The notes under the pieces: generated by a model
The model's input: the letters and a program-made list of their open reading frames with translations, nothing else
What the model was told of the DNA's origin: nothing
Databases searched by the model: none
Made by a program: the position numbers and the translations under genes
Part shown: piece after piece, positions 58,275-64,000 of the stretch
How the letters are laid out: the number at the start of each line of letters is the position of its first letter
Position numbering within the stretch: position 1 is the first letter of the stretch
Source of the DNA: Pedobacter sp. N36a
GTDB lineage: Bacteria > Bacteroidota > Bacteroidia > Sphingobacteriales > Sphingobacteriaceae
Length of the DNA stretch: 64,000 nucleotides
Assembly: GCF_014472395.1 (NCBI RefSeq)
Contig: NZ_JACSZW010000001.1
Span: 558,001 to 622,000, forward strand
Reading direction: 5' to 3'

Positions 58275-58294
58275 TACCAGTATAGCTGTAAAAC

Positions 58295-58639
58295 CTATGC
58301 TTTTGAAGCTTCAGTTTTTGCAAGATCAACTTTAGGAGCAGCAGCTTTTGTTGCATCTAAAGAGACCGAAGTTTTATCAAAACGGATTTTAGTACCACTT
58401 TCTACTTCAATAACGAAAGTAGTATCGTTCATATCTACAATTTTACCGTGAATACCGGCAGTAGTCACAATTTTATCACCTTTTTTCAACTCTTCAACCA
58501 ATTTTTTATGGTCTTTAGCTTTTTTAACCTGAGGTCTGATCATGAAAAAATAAAATACCACCATGATTAAAACCATTGGTACCAAGGTACCTAGCATGCT
58601 GCTACCACCTGTTGCTTGTAAGATTACTGTTGACATCAT
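58295..58639 (-). CDS. yajC: Preprotein translocase subunit YajC
   Basis: 114 residues. One N-terminal membrane helix (about 18-38) and FFMIRPQVKKAKDHKKLVEELKKGDKIVT (in part), ending with the beta-rich SVSL tail; standard YajC. It associates with SecDF, encoded at 38828. The neighbouring DUF1573 gene is 29 bases upstream on the same strand. An ATG two codons in is equally possible. Confidence 0.93.
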   Translation of the reverse strand: MMSTVILQATGGSSMLGTLVPMVLIMVVFYFFMIRPQVKKAKDHKKLVEELKKGDKIVTTAGIHGKIVDMNDTTFVIEVESGTKIRFDKTSVSLDATKAAAPKVDLAKTEASKA

Positions 58640-58668
58640 AATTATATGTTAAGATTTTTTATTCGTAA

Positions 58669-59124
58669 TTATTTATTTTCTTTAATTTCTCCTGTTAAAT
58701 GCAGTTCTGCTACAGTTGGATTCGCATTTGAAGTCACCGTAACTACCTTATCCTGCATTCCAAATTTACCTGCACTGTCAAAAACCACATTAATGCTCGC
58801 TGAAGCACCTGGAAGAATCGGCTCTTTAGGGATCTCAGGAACCGTACAGCCACAAGTTGAAGCTGCATTGCTAATGATTAAAGGGCTTTTTCCGGTGTTT
58901 GTAAACTTATAACTGTAATGAACTTTCTCTCCCGGAGCTATTTTACCGAAATTATAGTTTTCATTCTCAAAAGTCATCACTGCGGCATCAGCCGCTGCTA
59001 CCGGGTCAGTACCTTCGGCAAGGGAGGTTGTCCCTGCTTCGGTGCTTGCACCAGCAGTTTTCGCTGTGTTTTGGCAGGAAGCAAATGTCATCGCTGCAAT
59101 TGCAATTAACAAGATTCGTTTCAT
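58669..59124 (-). CDS. DUF1573 lipoprotein
   Basis: 151 residues. A lipobox TFASC (Cys near residue 17) makes it a lipoprotein; then an Ala/Thr-rich linker (about 20-45) and a DUF1573 immunoglobulin-like domain with ENYNFGKIAPGEKVHYSYKFTNTGKSPL (in part) and ASTCGCTVPEIPKEPI, whose CGC is family-typical. Function unknown; common in Bacteroidetes. Five bases downstream of nusB. Confidence 0.9.
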   Translation of the reverse strand: MKRILLIAIAAMTFASCQNTAKTAGASTEAGTTSLAEGTDPVAAADAAVMTFENENYNFGKIAPGEKVHYSYKFTNTGKSPLIISNAASTCGCTVPEIPKEPILPGASASINVVFDSAGKFGMQDKVVTVTSNANPTVAELHLTGEIKENK

Positions 59125-59129
59125 ATTTT

Positions 59130-60080
59130 TTATTCTTCGATTAATCCGCGGCCCAATTTATGGATGCTATCTGTTCTTTTCAGGTCGCCTAAAATTTTGT
59201 CCAAGATACCGTTAATAAACGAATTACTTTTCGGAGTACTGTAATCTTTTGATAAATCTAAGTACTCATTAATCGTTACTTTAACAGGAATAGATGGGAA
59301 ATTAAGCAATTCACAGATTGCCATTTTCATTAAAATGGTGTCCATTAATGCAATCCTTTCCGACTCCCAGTTTTTGGTACGTTCAGCAATAAGTTCCTGG
59401 TATTCTTTGTTGTTTTTCAGGGTATAAATGAAAAGATCTTCTACGAATTTCTTATCCTCTTCCCAGTCCTGACTGATTGGCGTCAGTTTGTTTTTGCGTG
59501 GATCTTCAGAAGTAAAGTTCTTTAAAGTTTTAGCAACCATTCCCTGCATTACTTCTTTATCTACAGACCAGTTGATAAACTTATCTTCAAAAGCCTGGAT
59601 GATGTTGTGGCTTTTTAAAATAATTTTTCTAAAGATAAATTTGATGATCACTTTTGATTCTTCTAAGCTATTGTCCTCATCTGCAAGATAAGCGATATAC
59701 TCAGGAGTAACTTTTAAGGCATTGAAGATACCTTTTACAAATTCAGGATCAGACATCCAGTTGATCTGGTATTTGTTGACGTTGTCCTTAAAGTCCGGGT
59801 TTTCTTTTAAAGTAACCGCAAACTTATTGTGGAGCAGTTTCATGTTAGGATTCAGGTCCTCTGCTGTAGGCAAATGTTTATTTGACCTTTCAATAGCGTC
59901 GATGCTAGTGTATTCTGTAACTTCAACAAGGAGTGATAGCATCCAGATGTACATCTCGTACACGCTGTCAATACTTTCCAATAAAGCTTTTTTTGAAGAA
60001 GCTAAATCTCTCTTGTCTGTCATTTGCCATGCAAAAATGTTTTGCAAAGCTTTAATTCTTAAGTGCCTTCTGTTTAACAT
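59130..60080 (-). CDS. nusB: Transcription antitermination factor NusB (long form)
   Basis: 316 residues, about twice the usual NusB. The C-terminal about 130 residues carry the NusB helical fold (LMDTILMKMAICELL, VKVTINEYLDLSKDYSTPKSNSFINGILDKIL in part), which binds boxA RNA with S10. The N-terminal half (RRHLRIKALQNIFAWQM) starts like NusB but is then enlarged by helical sequence, as in other Bacteroidetes. Same-strand run with DUF1573 and yajC. Confidence 0.9.
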   Translation of the reverse strand: MLNRRHLRIKALQNIFAWQMTDKRDLASSKKALLESIDSVYEMYIWMLSLLVEVTEYTSIDAIERSNKHLPTAEDLNPNMKLLHNKFAVTLKENPDFKDNVNKYQINWMSDPEFVKGIFNALKVTPEYIAYLADEDNSLEESKVIIKFIFRKIILKSHNIIQAFEDKFINWSVDKEVMQGMVAKTLKNFTSEDPRKNKLTPISQDWEEDKKFVEDLFIYTLKNNKEYQELIAERTKNWESERIALMDTILMKMAICELLNFPSIPVKVTINEYLDLSKDYSTPKSNSFINGILDKILGDLKRTDSIHKLGRGLIEE

Positions 60081-60134
60081 GAATGTGTAAGAACGAGTGG
60101 TAAATTACCGGTGATTTAATTTGTGATTTGTGTA

Positions 60135-61223
60135 CTAAAATGATGATTTTATTTTCTTGATATCGATTATTCTTTGTTCAGCAATGTGATTCGCGGCCAG
60201 GATAGTTGAAATGTTGTCTTTCTTAGACATCCTGATCACATCGCGTGTAGCATTATAGATGTTTTCCGTCAGCTGAATGGTACGTTTCTTGCCGTAACCC
60301 GTCAATTCAGAATAACAGCTGATTAAACCCCCGGCATTGATCAGGTAATCTGGTGCAAACAAGATGCCTTTTTCCAATAATAGCTGACCATGTACCAGCT
60401 CATCTGCCAACTGATTGTTTGCAGAACCCGCGATAATGGCGAACTTCATTTTAGGGATGGTTTTATCATTTACCGTCGATCCTAAGGCACATGGCGCGTA
60501 AATATCGGCGTCTATTCCAAATATCTTGTCTGCCGCAATAGGCTTGGCTTTATAAGTACGCGCAACATGCTGCAAACGTTCTTCGTTGATGTCACTGATG
60601 TAAACTTCTACATTTTCTGCTCTTAACAGCTCTACCAGGTGCTCTCCTACATTCCCAATCCCTTGAACTACCACCGAACGTCCCGCCAGCATATCTGTTC
60701 CAAACACCTCTTTTACGCAAGCTTTAATGCCTAAAAACACGCCTTTTGCCGTATGCGGTGCTGGATCACCTGCGCCACCTAAAGATTCTGGAACGCCGGT
60801 GACATATTCGGTTTCCATACGGATGTACTCCATATCTTTTGTAGTGGTTCCTAAATCTTCTGCTGTAATGAATTCTCCATTCATGTTTCGGATAAATCTG
60901 CCGTAGCTGCGCATCATGGCTTCCGATTTTCCTTTTCTGGAATCGCCGATAATTACGGCTTTACCACCGCCAATATTTAAGCCGGTGATGGCTGCTTTAT
61001 AGGTCATTCCTCTGGATAATCTGAGTACATCTTCCAATGCTTCCGCTTCTGAAACATAGCTCCACATCCTTGTTCCGCCTAAAGCAGGACCTAATGTCGT
61101 ATCATGAACAGCGATGATGGCTTTAAGGCCGGTATCGGGATCATTGCAAAAAACGACCTTTTTATGCCCTGCGGCGCTTAACTGATCTAAAACTGAATTC
61201 ACAAGAGAACTATTATCAGGCAT
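60135..61223 (-). CDS. Glu/Leu/Phe/Val-family amino acid dehydrogenase
   Basis: 362 residues. Catalytic Lys in GGGKAVIIGDSRK, AEDLGTTTKDM, and the dinucleotide fold VVQGIGNVGEHLVELL and YISDINEERL. It matches leucine or valine dehydrogenase, which oxidatively deaminates branched-chain amino acids with NAD. Exact amino-acid preference is not readable. The promoter TAGTTTTG (61248-61255) is divergent from that of the ABC exporter. Confidence 0.9.
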   Translation of the reverse strand: MPDNSSLVNSVLDQLSAAGHKKVVFCNDPDTGLKAIIAVHDTTLGPALGGTRMWSYVSEAEALEDVLRLSRGMTYKAAITGLNIGGGKAVIIGDSRKGKSEAMMRSYGRFIRNMNGEFITAEDLGTTTKDMEYIRMETEYVTGVPESLGGAGDPAPHTAKGVFLGIKACVKEVFGTDMLAGRSVVVQGIGNVGEHLVELLRAENVEVYISDINEERLQHVARTYKAKPIAADKIFGIDADIYAPCALGSTVNDKTIPKMKFAIIAGSANNQLADELVHGQLLLEKGILFAPDYLINAGGLISCYSELTGYGKKRTIQLTENIYNATRDVIRMSKKDNISTILAANHIAEQRIIDIKKIKSSF

Positions 61224-61247
61224 ATAATTTTGTTTATCAGATATGTC

Positions 61248-61255
61248 GCAAAACT
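61248..61255 (-). promoter_or_regulatory. -7 element of the dehydrogenase gene
   Basis: TAGTTTTG on the minus strand, 24 nt before the ATG at 61223. No -33 TTG is evident. Confidence 0.45.
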
Positions 61256-61320
61256 AGCATAAAAAAACATTATTTACACAGTTTTAACCAAAGTCTTTAA
61301 AAAAATTACCTTCATTTGGC

Positions 61321-61328
61321 TAACTTTG
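61321..61328 (+). promoter_or_regulatory. -7 element of the ABC exporter gene, suggesting a leaderless mRNA
   Basis: TAACTTTG ends 7 nt before the ATG at 61336. In this lineage transcription starts about 4-8 nt after the -7 element, so the start falls at or near the start codon. Confidence 0.5.
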
Positions 61329-61335
61329 CTTACTC

Positions 61336-63135
61336 ATGAAACACCTCAGATTTTTAAACAAATACTTCTATAAATATAAATGGTGGATTATTCCGGGGGT
61401 GTTTTTCGTGGTCATCTCGAATATCTTCGCAGTGATCCCGGCACAAGTGATCGGCCATGCCTTCAATTTAATTACAGAAAACATACAGATCTACGGTCTG
61501 TTTGAAGGTTTCGAGCGCCGCAGTATCATTTATAATATCTTTAGTCAGAGTCTCTTTTACTTCGGACTTTTAGTACTCGTACTTTATTTACTGAGAGGGA
61601 TATTCCTTTTCTTCATGCGTCAAACCATCATTCTAATGTCCAGACATATTGAGTTCGACATGAAAAACGAGATTTATGCGCATTACCAGGAATTGAGTCT
61701 GGGTTTTTACCGCCGCAACAATACCGGAGATTTAATGAACCGCGCAACAGAGGACGTCAACAGAGTCCGTATGTATGTTGGCCCTGCCATCATGTATGCC
61801 ATCAATACAGGGGTATTGTTTATACTGATCATCTATGCCATGTTCTCTGTAAATGGTACACTGGCAATTTTCTCGCTGCTTCCCCTTCCGATACTGGTGG
61901 TGATCATTTATTTTGTCAATACCATTATCAATAAAAGAAGTGAAGAGATCCAGGAGCAGCTTTCCCGACTGAGCAGTTTTGTGCAGGAAAGATTTTCGGG
62001 TATCCGCGTAATCAAGTCTTATGTGCGTGAAGACCATACCAAGGCTGTTTTTGCGGCAGAAAGTCAGGGCTATAAAAATAATGCGATGGGACTGGTAAAG
62101 GTTCAAGCCTTATTTTACCCTACGATGCTCCTGCTTGTGGGTTTAAGTACCATCTTAACGGTATACATTGGCGGGAAACAGGTCATCGAAGGTGCCATCA
62201 CTCCAGGAAACATTGCGGAGTTCATTGTCTATGTAAACCAGCTTACTTTCCCGGTATCGATGCTAGGCTGGGTGACTACCCTAATTCAACGTGCCTCAGC
62301 TTCTCAAAAAAGGATCAATGAGTTTCTTCATTTGAAGCCGGAAATTATTTCCGGTGATGCAGACATGTTGCCAGTAAACGGGAATATCCGTTTTGAAAAT
62401 GTGAGTTTTACTTATCCGGACACTGGGATCCAGGCCTTAAAAAACATCAGCTTTGAGATTGAGCAAGGTCAATTTGTAGCCATCATTGGCCGTACCGGTT
62501 CTGGAAAATCCACCCTTGCAAATCTGATGATGCGCATGTATGATGTAGATCAGGGAAAAGTGAAGATGGACGGTGTGGCTATTGACACCCTCAATGTTCA
62601 GCACTATAGAAGTCAGTTCGGCTTTGTTCCACAGGAAGTCTTTTTGTTTTCGGATACGATCAGAAACAATATCGCTTTCGGCTTAGACACAGTCGATGAG
62701 GAAGCAGTGATACAGGCGGCTAAAAATGCGGCTGTGTATCATAATATCATCAATTTCGAGCATAAATTTGACACCATGCTTGGCGAGCGGGGCATTACCC
62801 TTTCCGGCGGACAAAAACAACGGGTATCTATCGCCCGCGCATTAATTAAAGAGCCGAAAGTATTAATCTTCGACGATTGCCTTTCCGCAGTCGATACCCG
62901 CACAGAAGAGGAAATTCTGAACAACCTGGGTAGGGTAATGAAAGGAAAAACCAGTATCCTGATTGCGCATCGGATATCTACCATAAAAAATGCCAATAAA
63001 ATCCTGGTTTTAGACGATGGAAAGATTATTGAACAAGGTACACATGCCGAATTGTTGCAGATTAATGGCAATTACGCAGAAATGTATCAGAATCAATTGC
63101 TAGAAGAGGAAACAAACAGCAGCTCTGCCATATAA
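61336..63135 (+). CDS. ABC exporter (MsbA-like half-transporter)
   Basis: 599 residues: a six-helix type IV domain (about 1-310) fused to an ATPase domain with Walker A GRTGSGKST, Q-loop FVPQEVFLF, LSGGQKQRVSIAR, Walker B VLIFDDCLSAVD and H-loop AHRIST. It acts as a dimer and exports lipids or drugs; MsbA and multidrug forms look alike. It stands alone between the dehydrogenase and DUF3276 genes. Confidence 0.93.
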   Translation: MKHLRFLNKYFYKYKWWIIPGVFFVVISNIFAVIPAQVIGHAFNLITENIQIYGLFEGFERRSIIYNIFSQSLFYFGLLVLVLYLLRGIFLFFMRQTIILMSRHIEFDMKNEIYAHYQELSLGFYRRNNTGDLMNRATEDVNRVRMYVGPAIMYAINTGVLFILIIYAMFSVNGTLAIFSLLPLPILVVIIYFVNTIINKRSEEIQEQLSRLSSFVQERFSGIRVIKSYVREDHTKAVFAAESQGYKNNAMGLVKVQALFYPTMLLLVGLSTILTVYIGGKQVIEGAITPGNIAEFIVYVNQLTFPVSMLGWVTTLIQRASASQKRINEFLHLKPEIISGDADMLPVNGNIRFENVSFTYPDTGIQALKNISFEIEQGQFVAIIGRTGSGKSTLANLMMRMYDVDQGKVKMDGVAIDTLNVQHYRSQFGFVPQEVFLFSDTIRNNIAFGLDTVDEEAVIQAAKNAAVYHNIINFEHKFDTMLGERGITLSGGQKQRVSIARALIKEPKVLIFDDCLSAVDTRTEEEILNNLGRVMKGKTSILIAHRISTIKNANKILVLDDGKIIEQGTHAELLQINGNYAEMYQNQLLEEETNSSSAI

Positions 63136-63211
63136 CAGCACCTTAAAAGGATGATCTGTGATTTAGCATCAGAAATAAGCAAAAGAAAGTCCTTTTGTGT
63201 AATTTTCTATT

Positions 63212-63242
63212 TTGAAGTTTAATAATTATTCCTTTATATTTA
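63212..63242 (+). promoter_or_regulatory. Promoter of the DUF3276 gene
   Basis: TTG at 63212-63214, 20-nt spacer, TATATTTA at 63235-63242 (last base off consensus), 31 nt before the ATG. Confidence 0.5.
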
Positions 63243-63273
63243 CCCGAACCAAAAACCAAGATTAATACCAACC

Positions 63274-63600
63274 ATGGGAGAATTTGACAACAAAGAGAGA
63301 GAAGAGGTTTTTTCGAAGAAAGTAAGGGCCGGTAAGAGAACGTACTTTTTCGACGTAAAAGCGACAAGATCAGGGGACTATTACCTAACTTTAACTGAGA
63401 GTAAGAAAAGACTAGAAGACGGTGTGTTTGTAAAGCATAAAATCTTCCTATATAAAGAAGACTTTGAGAAATTCGCAGAAGGATTAAATGAAACTGTTGA
63501 ATATATCAAAAACCACCAGGACGTAGTTGAAAAACGTTACGAATACTCCGAGAACCACGAAGGTGTAGCCAACAAAAATAACGAAGACTTCCCTTACTAG
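63274..63600 (+). CDS. DUF3276 / PUR-domain nucleic-acid-binding protein
   Basis: 108 residues. REEVFSKKVRAGKRTYFFDVKATRSGDYYLTLTESKK (in part) and the two-strand-helix repeat match the bacterial PUR (Pur-alpha-like) family, DUF3276, which binds single-stranded nucleic acids. Borrelia BpuR is a studied member. Short C-terminal polar tail. Own promoter and terminator. Confidence 0.9.
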   Translation: MGEFDNKEREEVFSKKVRAGKRTYFFDVKATRSGDYYLTLTESKKRLEDGVFVKHKIFLYKEDFEKFAEGLNETVEYIKNHQDVVEKRYEYSENHEGVANKNNEDFPY

Positions 63601-63617
63601 TCCTATCAAAGAAATTC

Positions 63618-63647
63618 AAAGCCTCTCATCAACCAGGGGCTTTTTTT
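63618..63647 (+). terminator. DUF3276 gene terminator
   Basis: AAAGCCTC-tcatcaacca-GGGGCTTTTTTT, about 18 bases after the stop; one G-T pair in the stem. Confidence 0.8.
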
Positions 63648-63716
63648 ATGTCCAAAAATTCCGGGCTAATTCGGAATGCACTTCCCTCCTTTCTGTGATC
63701 ACAAGCAATCTCTCCA

Positions 63717-63762
63717 ATAAAAAAGGCTTGCAGAACCGGAATGAAACCGTTCAGCAAGCCTT
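63717..63762 (-). terminator. Terminator of the thioredoxin-like gene
   Basis: Minus strand: AAGGCTTGC..GAACGG-tttcatt-CCGGTTC..GCAAGCCTTTTTT, a long stem with one mismatch, 23 bases after the stop. Confidence 0.88.
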
Positions 63763-63784
63763 CTCCAGGAGAAATTAGGGAGGT

Positions 63785-64000
63785 TTACTTTAAAAGTTCT
63801 GCCAGTTTATCATGAAGTGCCTTACCTCTAAGGTCTTTCGCCACGATAATGCCTTTAGCATCCACTAGAACAGAATGAGGGATACCTCTTACCGCATAAA
63901 GCTTCACCATTGGGCTCTGCCAGTACTGAAGGTCCGAAATCTGGTACCAGGTTAATTTATCATCCGCAATCGCTTTCTTCCATGCCTCAGCTGCAGTTGG
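63785..64000 (-). CDS. Thioredoxin-like (TlpA/AhpC-TSA) protein, 5' part cut by window edge
   Basis: The last 71 residues are visible on the minus strand: LTWYQISDLQYW, then the cis-Pro segment VRGIPHSVLVDAKGIIVAKDLRG and ELLK at the stop. The cis-Pro plus VDAKG strand is typical of TlpA-type thiol-disulfide proteins of Bacteroidetes. The CxxC site and any signal peptide lie beyond the window, so redox activity cannot be judged. Confidence 0.8.
   Translation of the reverse strand, partial: PTAAEAWKKAIADDKLTWYQISDLQYWQSPMVKLYAVRGIPHSVLVDAKGIIVAKDLRGKALHDKLAELLK

Noticed and set aside
1..64000. tRNA, rRNA, CRISPR arrays, insertion sequences, prophage genes
   Set aside because: I looked for clover-leaf and repeat-spacer patterns and for transposase or phage motifs and found none.

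Overview
The window is a gene-dense chromosomal segment of a Bacteroidetes bacterium, most likely a Sphingobacteriaceae/Pedobacter-like species. The evidence is Bacteroidetes-type promoters (TAnnTTTG -7 elements, sometimes with a TTG about 19-20 nt upstream), weak Shine-Dalgarno signals, a fused SecDF, DUF4290, DUF3276 and DUF5522 proteins, a YbiT-like ABC-F protein and a GH92 mannosidase. I see no rRNA, tRNA, CRISPR array, phage or insertion sequence. It reads as core genome with a few lineage-specific islands.

Layout. 1-4.2 kb: a polysaccharide deacetylase cut by the left edge, a GreA/GreB-like factor, a nitroreductase, a helical hypothetical protein and the ABC-F protein. 4.2-8.4 kb: the most interesting locus, a probable zinc-responsive cluster. 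A His-rich lipoprotein is divergent from MerC-like protein, a 46-aa lipoprotein, a LolD-like ATPase, a MacB/FtsX-like permease with a His/Asp-rich loop, a small exported Cys protein and a Fur/Zur-family regulator. Two matching inverted repeats (TGCAA-N5-TTGC) lie over the divergent promoters. 8.5-15.7 kb: dipeptide and cell-wall-peptide metabolism (M19 dipeptidase, a RidA pseudogene, a SlyD-like FKBP, a dipeptide epimerase, a self-regulating MarR candidate, a membrane-anchored GH25 lysozyme with a histone-like tail, an M20 dipeptidase). 15.9-28 kb: PH-domain membrane proteins, PcrA/UvrD helicase, DUF4290, MurA, cystathionine beta-synthase, DprA, RsmG and a glycosyltransferase. 28-35 kb: Tgt, LptF/G-type permease, EamA transporter, a large metalloprotease-like/propeller/barrel protein and a LapA-like protein. 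34.6-46.7 kb: sulfhydrylase, OsmC, IspE, ThyA-FolA, SecDF, NDH-2, an HMG-CoA-lyase-like enzyme, class II aldolase and AccD. 46.9-55.6 kb: GH92 mannosidase, two GNATs, cysteine desulfurase, phosphoglucosamine mutase, methyltransferase, PAP2, ZIP transporter, MarR and the hidden small gene DUF5522. 55.7-64 kb: MBL-fold nuclease-like protein, CoaE, YbbR-like, YajC, DUF1573, NusB, amino-acid dehydrogenase, ABC exporter, DUF3276 and a thioredoxin-like protein cut by the right edge.

Several housekeeping proteins carry altered key sites: MurA has Asp in place of the catalytic Cys, Tgt lacks the zinc-ligand cysteines, and the second ATPase site of the ABC-F protein has lost its Walker A lysine. These look like lineage traits rather than damage, because the reading frames are otherwise intact. 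The one clear broken gene is the RidA homologue, which has lost roughly 55-60 internal codons. All family assignments are from recognising sequence motifs; no database search was run.
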